From: Antedon mediterranea
Lineage: Eukaryota; Echinodermata; Crinoidea; Comatulida; Antedonidae
NCBI RefSeq assembly: GCF_964355755.1
Contig: NC_092679.1
Span: 16,358,932 to 16,422,931 of the forward strand
Reading direction: 5' to 3'
DNA: 64,000 bases
Positions 11,715 through 24,215 of the stretch are shown here, piece by piece. Numbering within the stretch: position 1 is the stretch's first letter; each line of letters opens with the position of its first letter. The notes under the pieces are model-generated. The model searched no databases and was not told where the DNA came from. It saw nothing but the letters and a program-made list of their open reading frames with translations. The position numbers and the translations under genes were made by a program.

Positions 11715-12020
11715 CTGCAACTCACAGGCTAAACCCAAGGGCCCCAGAGCTTAAGGAACTACTGTACTCAGAGTTGCTCCACTAGGTGACAGTAGTGGAG
11801 TAACAGCTATGAGCACTCACAGGCTAAACCCAGGGGCCCAGAGCTTAAGCAACTACCTACTGTAGAGTCGGAAGGCCTTGCCCCTGCCCTACGCCACTGG
11901 GTGACAGCAGTGGAGTACCGGCTTTGAGCGCTCACAAGCTAAACCCAGGGGCCGTAGAGCTTATGGAAATACCCAGAGTTGCAGGGCCTTTCCTCCTGCG
12001 TTACGCCACTGGGTGACAGC
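11715..12020 (-). repeat. Three degenerate tandem units in the B3GAT3 3' untranslated region
   Basis: CTCACAGGCTAAACCCA recurs at 11721, 11816 and 11931 (spacing 95 and 115 bp), each copy followed by GGGCC..AGAGCTTA and then CCACTGGGTGACAG. The last copy ends about seven bases from the B3GAT3 stop codon. A related piece with TTACGCCACTG occurs near 62250. Confidence 0.6.
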
Positions 12021-12026
12021 TCTATT

Positions 12027-15000
12027 CTACACTTCTATGTTAGGGTCAGATGGGTTGCCTTGTTTTATAAGTATATCCTCTTGCTTCCACTTAGGTTTCT
12101 CTGTCCTTGTGTGCCAGACATAAACCTGTGAAAGAATTAATCATAATAATTATATTTTGATAAAACCATTGACCTACTTTAACAAATCCCAATTTATATT
12201 AAAAAGGAATACTTTAGCAATAAATAAGCCTACAATATGTGTTAACTAATTCTGAAAAAAGCTAAATAATAAAAGCTTTAATTTAGTAATTAATAATAAT
12301 ATTAATATTTATTTGGTCAACAATGAAGTGAGCATAGGCTAAAGCCCAAACAGATTTTGCACTTACTCCATATAATTTGTTTAACTAATCTTGAAAGTTT
12401 ACAAATATTTGTTGAAATATTAAAACCATTTATTTAGTCATATATAAAAGCTTACAATTTATTATAATTAAATTCAAAATAATATTGAAAATTGAATATT
12501 TATTGTTGATTATCAATTCAAGCCCATTTTATTGTTTTTAGCATTACAAAGAAAGTTATTGTATTAAAATATTCAATTTTTAAATCAATGCTATACTCTC
12601 AATGAATTATGCTGCAATACTTCATCAGTGATGAAAACAGACAGTCAACTGTGAAAATGATTTGTGTTTTAACGAAGTGACAATAATGTTTAGTTCCATA
12701 AGGAATATAAACTAATTTATTCTGAACAATTTAGAAAAAAATGGATACCCTATATCCTTAATTTGCATATTTCAGCTAATTTACATGTTTTTATTAATGT
12801 GCGACTGTGGTGTAATTTGTAGAATATCATCTCCACATCATAAGAGCTTTGTTTGCAATTTGTTTGACTTTAAATGCTAGATTGCCTGACTATACCTGAT
12901 ATATAGAAAAATACTGTATATAGCGGCCATTTTGGTTTTATGGACATTAACCTAATTTCTTCAACTCCATTTTTAATATGTTGTTCTGATAGGCCTTTAG
13001 AGATATTTACCACAAAAATAAATTCTGTTCTAATTTTGTCTAGGTATGCCCATTTTTTTTGCTACATTGACCGGACTATTGGGAAGCAACAAAGTCTCCT
13101 AGTAATAGTGGTGTCCTCTGAATAGGGGTTGGTCATAGTGCTAAACCTATATTGCCCCTTGTTCGGTTCACAGAACTCAACAGAGGGCTTCTACTGTACT
13201 GTAGTTAGTTACAAGATTACAATTAAACTACATCTTTTACCAGCTAAATTAATAGCTTTACAGACAGGCAAATAAAATCTGTCATATAGGATGTCCTTAT
13301 ACTATAGATTCCTATCAAACAGAAATGCTACAACAACTAATGAATTACCTTTGTGCATAGGCCAGCCTTGGGCTCCAAATCCTCCATCTTTACTATTTTT
13401 ATAAGGTAAGAAGACTCTATATAACCCCTTGGTGCTTTGATGTCAAACCTAGCCTCAGAATTCTGTTGTACCAGGAGTAGATTGATTGCAAAGCCTGCCA
13501 TATCAATTGCAAACGGTCGTTCTGGTTTCCAAGCTGTGTACCATGCATAAACCTTCTGTTCCGCATTCACTAGAGGGCGCTCAAACTTTAGACCACCAAC
13601 GATACCGACTGGCCATACAGATACTGTTTGTGTGTTTCTCATCTGTATGTTGAAACAAAAAGAGTGAATAACTATTATAAAAAAATAATCAGGGCGTCAA
13701 TACTGATATATTGGCTATGGTTATGAATGCCTTGATAAAATAAACTATTTTTTCCAGCCATGAAACGCATCATGTAAAAATAAAAATAAAAATATTTTAT
13801 TTACCTCATGAAAAATCTGTAAATCATATGTATTGTCATCATCAGCAAAATAAACTACACCGGGTTCTTTATTGGCGTCAACGTTTTTCACCAACCAATC
13901 AATTGCAAGGTTACGCTGTTCTACACCTCTGGGTTTTAACCAACTCGGATCGTTCTCACCAAGTTGATAGTATTGTGGCGTTTTTGTATTCAAGTGCGTA
14001 AAAACTACTCCGGATCTTTCCAAAAATTTCGCAACCAGAGGTGTTTTATTCTCCGAGTCTTCTACGACTATCCAGTGAAGGTTTTTTATATGTAGGAAAG
14101 TTTGCGATAACCGTGTCAACTCAGCTTTTTGTACATGCCTTGTATACGTTGGAGTGATGGCGTATATAGTTGGCAAATCATCATCCGTAATTTGCGATAT
14201 ATAATCTACCGCATACGGATATTGTCTTCTTAACGTAGTTTGTAAAAAATCAAGTCTTTTTGAAATAAAATTAATATTCTTTTCTTTGGCTTCTAGTTCA
14301 TTCATTTGTCTTTTATACTCATCATTAATTTCTTTAGCAAGTCCCGTTTTTTGGTGTTCAACATTTTGACAATTAAAACCTGAAAGAAATTACAGTTGAT
14401 GATTTTAATTCATGCATATCATAGATTTTGTGATAAAAAATGTGATGTGCCCATATATGAACATTATGATGTCATATCACTACCATATTTGGACATATCA
14501 CTACCATATTTAGGCACATCATCACACTTTTGTTTTTCAAACTAGTTTGATAGTGTAGACAGAGCTTTAGAGTGCAAATCAGAATGTTACTAGAGACCTA
14601 TGACCCGGGCCTCTATACACGAAAACACCCACATTCAAAACCATCGACCATCAAAAGTGTGCAAGAAAACTGTCCACTACCAGTGGGAAAGATCTGTCAC
14701 ACAGGCTGAGACAACTGGCATGAATAGGAATTTGCTCATGATAAATTTACTTGCGTGCAGAGATGGTAAAACATTGTGATATTGAGTGAATGATGTAGTT
14801 CTACTACTGTTGAGTGGTCATTGGATGGCAGACAAGATTTTTTATTAGGAAGGAATTTGTATATTTCTTCTAGCCAAATTGTCCTATTGTCCTAATCAGC
14901 TCGTAGCTCATTAAATCTACGCATGTGTGCATTTTTAAAAAGTGGCAATTTTTCTGACACAACATTGTGGAATTAAGATAATAGTGTGACAATGGGTAAG

Positions 15001-15610
15001 ACCATGCTGACCAATCAAATGTCTGTGTCAGAACCAACAATTTAAATGCATATACAATCATTCAAACCTGAAATAGGAAGCTTTTGTTGCTTACTAGAGC
15101 CTGAAAAGATTTTGTGTAAAAACGAAAATAATTGTATTATTATTAACGATAAATAGATATTAAATAGGCCTATTTATTAAACCATAGAGATATTATAGTG
15201 AACAATATCTCTATGATTAAACTCTGAGGCTAGCTAAGCTAAGCAAACAAATAAAAAAATATAAAAAGTGAAATGATTAATAACAATATAATTATTTTAT
15301 TTACTATATCAAGGCGAAGTTTTAAAAGAAAATTAGGCCTAATCTAGGGCTAGGCCTACAATCCAGTATGGTATCGCATAACCCGACACGCCAACAGGGG
15401 CAGTTGGTGTGGCGTCTGGTGGCATATAGGCCTAGACCTACACAAGAACGAGAAGCTCGGTTAGCCTAGCCTAAAATATTTATATTTTACATTTGGCTAA
15501 CGTGTTTTTAGAAATTTAAACATACCGATATTCATGACCATCATAAGAAATCCGATCAACGAGGAGCACATACAGAGAATCAATAACTTATGAAATATGC
15601 CTCTACTCAT
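12027..15610 (-). CDS. B3GAT3: Galactosylgalactosylxylosylprotein 3-beta-glucuronosyltransferase (GlcAT-I)
   Basis: Golgi type II enzyme that adds the first glucuronic acid to complete the linker tetrasaccharide of heparan and chondroitin sulfate. Four coding exons: 15526-15610, 13805-14379, 13349-13642 and 12027-12125, giving 350 residues. Residues 8-27 form the signal anchor ([15 protein letters not shown]) and 36-75 a charged stem. The UDP-sugar/Mn site is DDD at 208-210 ([10 protein letters not shown]). The candidate catalytic base is E296 in RGYIESS, and AGFAINLLL is also present. The C-terminus ([14 protein letters not shown], then SDPNIEV) matches B3GAT3 rather than B3GAT1/2, whose tails differ. 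A candidate AATAAA on the minus strand lies at 11692-11687. Its neighbours are unrelated in function. Confidence 0.95.
14422..14570. repeat. MITE family A copy in B3GAT3 intron 1
   Basis: The right tip is complete (GATAGTGTAGACAGAGCTTTA) and the core GATGTGCCCATATATG is present. The left tip is truncated or diverged. It lies about 40 bp upstream of the exon 2 acceptor in transcript direction. Confidence 0.75.
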
Positions 15611-16277
15611 TTCTGTTATTCTTGCCACGCACGGTGTATTCAAAGAAATGGAAAGTCACGCATGACAAAACATGACAAATAATAAAGGAAGTACGCCATC
15701 AACGGTATTTTATTAAAAGGGGAAACCCCTAATTTCCCTCCGCGTTACGTTAACCACGCCCACCTTTCTGTGTATCAACTTTTACGACAAACTTTTTATT
15801 TTTTAAACAAAGATAGTACCATAATCATCCACAATCAAGTCTAAAATAACTTTTATATCTTTAAAATAAAAATCATATAGGTCTATGTGCATTCATATTA
15901 ATTATTATATAAAACATCTTTCTCATAATCATGGATAAATCATAAATATAGCACAGTAATCGTTCACATAGAAGTTATGATTTCATTTCATTTCATTATT
16001 TATTTGGTCTATTTAAGTATATACAAAAGAAAAAAAACTGAAATTTGGGAGACCAGGGTCAACCTAAGTGAACTTAATCACTGTAGCTGAGCCGGTTGAT
16101 CTATTTATAGGCTAATTACATGACTTGGAAATACTAAATAATATTGTAAACCTTGAATTTATTTGTTAACGTTTTAATAGCACGTCATTTGATAAATTTA
16201 GGTTCATATGGCGATCACGATGGATCAGTAGAATCATGCAGCTAGTGATAATCAACGGTTACAATTGGTATATTGTT
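15611..16277. other. Spacer between B3GAT3 and GH1 copy A
   Basis: The right-hand part should contain the GH1-A 3' end (candidate AATAAA on minus at 16163-16158), and the left-hand part the B3GAT3 promoter. No TATA box or other motif stands out and I see no gene. Confidence 0.4.
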
Positions 16278-19248
16278 TTATTTTAACAATCGAATCAAGG
16301 CAAAAACAAACAGGATAACCATAGAGCTTGTACGGATGAAAACGGCACTGTTTATCACAAACGCATTTGAAGCGATAAGATCCCGATAAAACAAAGCGGA
16401 ATCCTTTGGGGTACGAGGTCTGTCTGGGTCATCAAAGTCCACGTGGTGTAGACCAAATCGTTGACTGTAACCTGACGCCCATTCAAAGTTGTCCATCAAA
16501 GACCAAGCAAAGTAGCCCACAACGTTTACTTCATCTATCTTGATTGCTGTCAAGAAAATTACGGTATGTTACGTTAAGGCAAAAATCACACAGAGTCGCA
16601 CGGCCAGGCCCGACGAGTAGAGAAAAGAAGAGAGAAAATTTTGCCGGAGAAAATTAAACATGTTTACTGTTCTCGCGACGACCTAAAAATTACGACCGAC
16701 GCTATCTGAAGAGGACTCGTCTCGTTGGGAGATTCAACTAGAACGAAACGTAAGCCGCAACGTAAGCCGCAACGGAAGCGAATTTATCACAAGGAACGGT
16801 TCGAATAATCCATCGCTTGGATTGGTCAATTTGCTTGCGTTGCGACTTACGCCATTTTGCGTTGCATTCTAGTGGGAACCAATCTTTAGACAGCACCGAC
16901 GAGAAAAACGTTTTGTTGAACCTCGCCGCATTCCATAATTATACGCCGGGCTTTTAATTAAATAATCGCTATCCAATCGGATTTGAACCACACCATAAAC
17001 GCATTTTAAGCTTGGTTCTCACTAGGACGTAACGCAAGGACGTCAACGCAAGCGTGTTGATCAATGACAAGTGACAGTTCGAATAATCCATCGCTTGTGA
17101 TTGGTCAACTCACTTACGTTGCGTTACGTCCTTGTCTTGCGTCTCTAGTGGGAACCAAACATTAGTGGTCTAATGGTACGATGTCTGCATATCAAGCAGA
17201 AGATGGTTTTTGTACCGTCTAAAGGCCAACTCAGACTCGTCGGTGCTGTCTGAGTTGCAACGCGACGAGACGAGTCGTCTTGAATTGACAGCGCACATCA
17301 CACGAAGACGGTTCTTCAGTAACTTGTTATTTTACTCTACACCTCACTCAATAATAGGTCAAGACAGAATGAAAGTAAAATAAGAGCATATTGGAAAATG
17401 ACAAAAATCTACCTAATCTCAAGATTTACCTTTCAGAACCTCATTCAAATATGCAGAGTAATACGTAATTCTATCACTATCGTCAAGGATCTGTTCATAC
17501 GGGGTTGAAACACCGTTTTCGGTGATGAATATTTCCGGATCGTCGTATTCTGTTTTCACCCAGTTAAGAAGCTCCCGCAACCCCCATGGTGCAGGTCTCA
17601 ACCACTCTGAAGCAGATTTAGGCCAGTCGTCGGGTTGAAAGCGATAGACATCCTAGAAAGATCAAGTAAATATTATATATTTAACGTACATAAACCAACC
17701 ATGATACTGTGATTAACTATTCGATATACTCGATAATGATATTATGATGGTTAGCGTTTATAATACCACATTACGATTTCATATTTAACTAAATATGTTT
17801 GGATAAACACCTGATCGCTCTCATAATTAACCTCTGACGTCGGACTCTCGTGGTATCTGCATACGGTAGTCGTGTACGCATTTAGTCCGAAGAAGTCATG
17901 GGTGCCTTTGATGTATTCGACTTCTTCATCGGTGAAACTAGGGAGCCGGGATTCATTTAAGCCTTGTGCTATACTTTTCATGTCTACTTGACTTCGCATT
18001 TGAGCAGGATAATCACCTTTGAAAATTGGGTGGGCATACCTACGTCGTAACAAAAAGAAAATTATAATAGTATTTGTAATTAATTGTATGATCGCATTTA
18101 CCTAACCGATACACGTCACGAGCGGTATCACGTCTAGTAAAGTTAAACATTCTGCATTATCGTGTATTCTGACAGTAACATTCATCCCATATGGATACTG
18201 GGGTAGAGAGAGATCATTTAGAGGGTTAGACTTACTGTAGGAGTTCGATGCTATGGTATGGGACTGTCGTCGCGAACGATACTGCAGGATGTTAACCTCG
18301 CCAGACGTGGTAGGCCTACCATACGAGAATCGGTAGTCATTGCTTGCTCTGTATTGTCTATACTCAATCATATGCCTAACTAAAATCAACTCACCAACCA
18401 GCGGTGAACTGCATATAACGAATGGCAGCATCGACGTCCTCTTGCTTGGTTGCGTCTTCTGGCATCCCATAGTCAGTGCTCAAAGTAATAGAAATTTTAC
18501 CTCCGTACGAATATTTTTTATGGTAAGTATGGTACGCCTCAGCATGAGCCTTGATGATAGTGTGCGCTGCCCTATAAGGAGCATACCCTGGGTCGTTAAT
18601 TCCAGGGGCGAAGACAGCTATGCCATACCCGAGCCATGTCACGACATATGGCTCGTTGAAAGTGATCCAGTAGCCAACTCTATCACCAAAACGGTCGAAG
18701 CACAAATCTGCGTAGTCGTTGAATATGTCGACCAGTGTTTCGTTTTCCCATCCACCGATGTCTTGCAGCGCTTGCGGCAGATCCCAATGGTACAAAGTGA
18801 CCATAGGTTGAATATCAGCATCAAGCAATGCATCTATCAACTTACTATAGTAACTTATGCCCGCTTCATTCACATTATCTATCAATCCACTGGGTAGAAT
18901 ACGCGGCCAAGAAATGGAGAATCGGTAGAATTTTACATTCATATCCTTCAGAATCTTGACGTCTTCTAAGTAGTTGTTGTAGCTGTCACAGGCGACGTCT
19001 CCATTTTCATCATTATAGATCTTTCCAGGTGTATGGGCAAATACATCCCATATGCTAGGCCCCTTGTTATCGGCATCCCATCCACCTTCTATTTGGTAGG
19101 CAGACGTAGCTGAACCCCAGATGAAGTCTTCAGGAAATGAGTCGTAGTACACAGCATCTCTCTCAGGATCATTAAAAACTTCTGGATAATAATAGTCTGC
19201 CGCGTAAGCTATTGAAATGAAACAGAGGATGGCGGGAAAACGCAACAT
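16278..19248 (-). CDS. Family 1 glycoside hydrolase, copy A (beta-glucosidase/lactase-like)
   Basis: Predicted secreted retaining beta-glycosidase. Four exons: 18395-19248, 17811-18039, 17430-17652 and 16278-16546, giving 524 residues, the usual GH1 length. Residues 1-16 form a signal peptide. The acid/base glutamate is E199 (WITFNEP) and the nucleophile E406 (FITENG). The glucose-binding block [17 protein letters not shown] is in the last exon. Because the acid/base is Glu and not Gln, an O-glycosidase is expected rather than a plant-type myrosinase; the natural substrate cannot be told. The C-terminus is a long hydrophobic stretch ending IRLLK, so either a membrane anchor or a GPI signal. 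The first two introns interrupt codons that are continuous in copies B and C; the third intron (phase 1, after LKG) is shared. Copy A is transcribed divergently from copy B. Confidence 0.93.
16728..17159. repeat. Two MITE family D copies in GH1-A intron 3
   Basis: Copies at about 16728-16882 and 17011-17159 both end CTAGTGGGAACCAA and share AGTTCGAATAATCCATCGCTT or a close variant. The tips contain CTAGGACGTAACGCAAG and its complement. A tRNA-like 5' half (GTGGTCTAATGGTACGATG) follows at 17163 but lacks a B box. Related ends occur at 60794-61044 and 61146. Confidence 0.65.
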
Positions 19249-19589
19249 AGTTAGTAGTGTAGATCGACGCTGGTGTGTAGATCATACGACGATGATGATC
19301 AAGCATCAAAGTCACCATGGACTTGAACCACCAGTTTAATCATTAGCTGGCTAATTTGTTTATATTTCTTATCTACGTGTGTGCACACTTTATGAACGAT
19401 CTTTGCTACACCTATATTGTTGTTTGAACTGTAATATTTAGACGGGTACTTGTGATATAACCCTATAGATACATTTGATTGATTGATTGTTTGTTGAAGG
19501 GCATGCACTGAATACGTGTAAGAAACTAAACATCCTACACAGGAGTTTTCAATGTATTTATCAATTTCAATGACATATATCATTTTGAA

Positions 19590-20110
19590 CTTGATAAGTT
19601 ATCTACGTGGAAATAACGTTAATATTGCGTTTATGCAAACTTTCTATTTGATTTTAATAATTTCGTTATTTCATTCAACGCCACTGTTTAAATTACGTCT
19701 ATGCAAGCTTTCTATTCAACTATTGCGTTATATCAACGTTTTGAGGTTGAATCGACGCTAGCATTTATTTAAGTTTATGCAAACTTATTCAACTAAACAA
19801 TGTGTTATTTCAACGTTATCGTTTTGACGTTGAATCAACACTAGAATTTATTTACGTTTATGGAAACTTATTAAAGTAAACAATTGTGTTATTTCAACGT
19901 CACCATTTATTTAAACGTTAAATCACCCACCGTTTAAATTACGTCTATGCAAACTATTCACACAATTGCGTTATTTCAACATTGTTGTGAATCAACGCTA
20001 GAATTTATTTACGTTTATGCAAACTGATTAAACTAAACAATGCGTTATTTCGACGTCACCGTTTTGACGTTGAATCAACTGTACAATCTATTTACGTTAA
20101 TACAAACTTT
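19590..20110. repeat. Degenerate tandem repeats between GH1-A and GH1-B
   Basis: About five diverged units contain TTTACGTTTATGCAAACT, then GCGTTATTTCAACG, then GACGTTGAATCAAC. They occupy the divergent spacer between the two GH1 start codons, so they could carry shared regulatory sites, but that is speculation. Confidence 0.55.
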
Positions 20111-20169
20111 AATTTTCAATATACTCCATTTACATGTACGTCATATCAACGTTTGGAAATAACGTTCAG

Positions 20170-20178
20170 TATATAAAG
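20170..20178 (+). promoter_or_regulatory. Possible TATA box upstream of GH1-B
   Basis: TATATAAAG lies about 480 bases before the GH1-B start codon. A family B MITE at 20252-20426 lies between, so either the 5' leader is long and contains the MITE, or this is not the working promoter. Confidence 0.25.
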
Positions 20179-20251
20179 AGGAGTTAATTTCGACACCGGG
20201 AAGTTTATATAATAAGTGACTAATTTACGATTTTACTAAAGGGAATGGTTG

Positions 20252-20426
20252 AGGCCATTTACACAGACGATCGGTAACGGTAATAGTTTCTATGTTATTC
20301 CTTATGACCAATTACACAAAATGCGGAGCGGACGGGCGGTTTCCGCCCAGGATAAATACAGATTCTACGTAGAACATTCAACGCGGTTTTCCGCATACCG
20401 TTACCGCTCGTCGGTGTAAATTGGCC
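20252..20426. repeat. MITE family B copy upstream of GH1-B
   Basis: The ends are GGCCATTTACACAGACGATC and its near complement ACCGCTCGTCGGTGTAAATT. The core has GGTTTCCGCCCAGGAT and TCTATGTTATTCCTTATGAC. The same family is at 32772-32932 and 51145-51307. Confidence 0.8.
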
Positions 20427-20659
20427 TTTATACGTTCGACGTTTTAGCGATCGATAACAACAGTTATTCATCTCCAATTTATCAACTACATAAACACCAT
20501 TAAACGCTCTTATCAATCTGCGTATTGATAAAATATTTACATAAATCCTTCAAACTTTAACAACAGTGTTGTTAAGCCGCAAATACGAGTCGCCATACAG
20601 TCGATGATAAAGTATACGACAGTGTGTAATTTTGACTGTGTGAGATCAAAGCATTTACC

Positions 20660-22526
20660 ATGGCATGGAAAGGTGTAGTAGTGATTCTATCTCTGGTAAT
20701 TGCCAGCATAAGCTCGCAAGAGGAACCAGAATATGTATATCCAGATGTCTTCAATGATCCTGAAAGAGATGCCTTCCATTACGGAACTTTTCCAGAAGGT
20801 TTTGCATGGAGTTCTGCAACTTCATCCTATCAGATAGAAGGGGCATGGGACGCTGACGGTAAAGGGGAAAGCATATGGGATAGATTTGCCCACGAGGGAG
20901 GACATGTGTATAACAACGATACTGGAGACGTTGCCTGCGATAGCTACAACAATATTGAGGAAGATGTTAAAATGATTAAGGCAATGGGTCTTGGGTATTA
21001 TCGATTCTCTTTTTCCTGGCCACGAATTCTGCCAGACGGAACTATTAACAATATCAATGCAAAAGGTGTGGAATATTACAGCAATCTGATAGACGCACTC
21101 CTTGTAGAGTGCATTACTCCGATGGTTACTCTTTACCATTGGGATTTACCACAGGCGTTGCAAGACGTCGGCGGCTGGGCGAATGAAACCATTGTAGACC
21201 ACTTCAACGACTATGCCGATTTCTGCTTTAAAACATTTGGCACGCGTGTTAAATTCTGGATTACATTCAACGAGCCATGGATCGTGTCAATGTTGGGTTA
21301 TGGTGCTGGCAGCTTTGCCCCTGGTATTGTAGAGCCTGCAATCACCGTATATGTTGTTACACACAATATAATCAAATCACACGCTACATCATGGCATAAT
21401 TATGATGATAATTATAGATCTTCGCAAAAGGGGAAGATTGGGATCACGTTGAATTCGGACTTTTTCGAACCCTTCACAAAAAGTCAAGCGGATGTCGATG
21501 CTGCCGAGAGGGGCCTTCAGTTCCAAATAGGTTGGTTCGCTCATCCTATCTTTAAAGATGGCGACTACCCTCAAGTTATGAAGGAAAACGTTGCTTATAA
21601 GAGTGCAATGCAGGGTTATCCAAAATCACGTTTACCAGAGTTTACTGATGATGAGAAGGAGTACATAAAAGGCACAACTGATTTCTTCGGTCTTAACCAT
21701 TACACTTCCGTATATACAATAAACGTTACAACCGATACTACTGACGGTGCTTACTGGACAGACCAAAACATTGCCACATGGAAGGACGAAGCGTGGCCGC
21801 GTTCGGGATCTACGTGGCTTCAAGTTGTTCCTTGGGGAATCAGACGTCTGCTAAACTGGATAGATAACGAGTATGACGGGATACCGATTTACGTCACAGA
21901 AAACGGTGTATCAACGGCAGATGTGTTCGAGATTGACGACGTCATCAGGCAGAAATATTACCGATCATACATCAATGAAGTCTTGAAAGGTATCAGAAAC
22001 ACAACTTTTAAAGATTCTAACCGTATAGATTAATGACCATTCACATGGAAGAATCTACTAGACCCGGCGAAGATTTACCAGAAAATCCATGAGTTTGCAA
22101 GATAACGACATACTAGAATAAATGGTCTTGCTAAATTGCTTAGGTCATGGACCTTCTGAAGTAATGGGGTATGGTTCTTCCGAAGCAATTTGTCATAGAA
22201 AACTATTTCTAAAAATGTCTTCTTTTTTTCTTACAGCTATTGACATCGACGGATCAAACGTGAAGGGGTACACAGCATGGTCACTGATGGACAACTTCGA
22301 GTGGGCATCTGGATACAGTGAGAGGTTCGGTATGCATTACGTTGATTTCAACGACCCAAACCGGAAAAGAACTCCTAAAAACTCTACTATCATTTATGCA
22401 AAGATCGTTGCTGACAATGGATTTCCAAAGGATGACGACACGAGTGATGGTGCACGATTTACTGGGTGTGTTCAACTTGTGGTATTAGCTGTTATCTATT
22501 CACTACTTTCACGTGTATTTTATTGA
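20660..22526 (+). CDS. Family 1 glycoside hydrolase, copy B
   Basis: Predicted secreted beta-glycosidase, 539 residues in two exons: 20660-21989 and 22237-22526. The intron sits at the phase 1 position after LKG, as in copies A and C. The signal peptide is residues 1-19. Catalytic residues are E205 (FWITFNEPW) and E414 (YVTENG), with [17 protein letters not shown] in exon 2. The C-terminus ([19 protein letters not shown]) is hydrophobic up to the last residues, which fits GPI attachment or a short membrane anchor. Copy C has nearly identical 5' and 3' ends but a diverged middle. The start is the first ATG after an in-frame leader and is conserved in copy C and in the relic at 24715. A candidate AATAAA lies at 22706. 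Confidence 0.94.
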
Positions 22527-23079
22527 TAACCCCTATCTAAATAGCAGCAATACTTTCTCCAACTATATAAGACAAATTGTCAACTAAAACGAGATAAAAC
22601 TACATTTCTATTTAATCAATATTTTAATAGTTTAGCTTATTTCTCAACAATGTTTTAATCAGGGAAGAGTGAAACTTTTAATTTCAATCTTAGTCTCCTG
22701 GTTTTAATAAAAAACGAAAAATTGAATATTATTATGACCTCACGAATTTATTCGCGATTAATGATCAGTGTTGTTTAAATGTGCTTTTAGAACTACGAAT
22801 AAACATATTTAAATTGACGTGTTTAGTGATAAACATTAAATTGAATTCTAAACAGGTTTGAACCAAATTAAAATCTACGCCGGGGCTAGCTGGGAATGAT
22901 GCAAACGTTGACCTTTTCCCCTAAGAAATTAAGATTTAATGTTTCTTCTGAAATGCTAATTAAGAAAAATATCAAATTAACCATTTAACTGTAATATATA
23001 TTTTAGTTTGTAATAGGCCTACTTAACAGTTTGTATATTAGTCATTCAAAAAGTATTTTCGTGCGAAAGAACAATTGAT
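22527..23079. other. GH1-B 3' region and spacer
   Basis: AT-rich sequence containing the probable GH1-B polyadenylation signal at 22706 and no recognisable gene or repeat. Confidence 0.4.
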
Positions 23080-23180
23080 TAATAGGCCTACTGTACAATA
23101 ATAATAATAGGCCTACTGTACAATAATAATAATAGGCCTACTGTACATTAATAATAATAATAGGCCTACTGTACAATAAT
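23080..23180. repeat. Four tandem units of an AGGCCTACTGTAC microsatellite
   Basis: Units of about 26 bp reading AATAGGCCTACTGTACAATA run directly up to the first base of the 5S rRNA-like sequence at 23181. Confidence 0.75.
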
Positions 23181-23292
23181 ACGGCTTCACCACGTTGAAA
23201 CACCGGTTCTCGTCAGATCACCGAAGTTAAGCAACGTTGGGCCTGGTTAGAGCTTTGATGGGAGACCATCTGGGAATATCGGGTGCTGTATA
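23181..23292 (+). pseudogene. 5S rRNA-like sequence (pseudogene or 5S-derived SINE head)
   Basis: The order of 5S blocks is intact: CCACGTTGAAACACCGG, TCTCGTCAGATCACCGAAG, TTAAGCAACGTTGGGCCTGG, GATGGGAGACC, TGGGAATATCGGGTGCTGTA. This covers nearly the whole gene, including the box A, intermediate and box C promoter regions. Differences from the animal consensus argue against a working gene: the 5' end lacks the usual GCCTACG pairing partner, box C has GAGCTTTG instead of the usual GTACTTGG, and CCATCTGG replaces CCGCCTGG. There is no poly-T terminator at the 3' end, and about 230 bp of unrelated sequence follows, ending in an A/T-rich stretch. That arrangement would also fit a 5S-derived SINE. 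Confidence 0.7.
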
Positions 23293-24215
23293 TGGAGCTG
23301 GGGTCTCGTTAGGCATTTGAAATCAGCACTGCTGACTCTTGTGGCAGCCCCTGCATCTAGTATCTGCCTCAGACGTATTGGCTTATGCCTTTCCTCTGGT
23401 CAAGGTGGGCACTGGACGAGACAAGCCCTTGATCAATGTTAGGACCAACCAAGGTGCTTTAAACAGTCCTGGCTTTGTTTGTATCAAACCTGTTAGTAGG
23501 CCTAACAATAAATTAAATTGATGCATCATATTCCGTCTATGTTATGACCATTATGTTATTTGTTTACATCCTTCGGTATTGTAGAACACAATGAATAATA
23601 TTCAGTGAAGATATCACTTCATACATTTATATACATATAGTGGTGTATAATAATTGGGGTAACAAACGTCACCGATTATTTAATTTCACAATCCGATCGA
23701 CGTTAATTTGACGTGCGCTATAATTACATTCAGTTTGTGTTTTTCTTTGAAAACGTACTCGCGTATCGGATACACGACGCCTGTTTCCATACGTTTCTTC
23801 TCTAGATCGTCCTTATGCTATTTGTTTTATGTATCCAGATCTTATTGGTTGAATTGTACTCTCAAACTGGCTATACAATTTTGTTTAGTTTTCAGTTAAG
23901 CAACATTAGAGTGCAAGCCTAAACGATATATTTTAAAGTTGAATTTTGAGGGAAAAAAGTTTAGATTGTCATTTGCTTTTTTCTAAAAAGGAGCTTCAAT
24001 CAATTCAAACTGAATTTTGACCAATCACACCAGGTTCCTTAATCACGCACATGCTGCATGATCTATCAACACGTAGGCGCGCCTACTGTACATAGTCAAC
24101 ATTAATGGTCTTTGGATCAGAAGATGTTGACAGAGATATCTTTCTTTTGCATTATGTTTGTGCATGCAGCATATTGCACAAATTGATACAAAGTTCATAT
24201 CAACACCCAACAATC

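Noticed and set aside
17160-17225. tRNA gene (GTGGTCTAATGGTACGATG)
   Set aside because: Resembles the 5' half of a tRNA but no B box or matching acceptor stem follows.
18340-18897. 185-residue plus-strand frame
   Set aside because: Antisense to the GH1-A first exon and intron; a shadow of real coding sequence.
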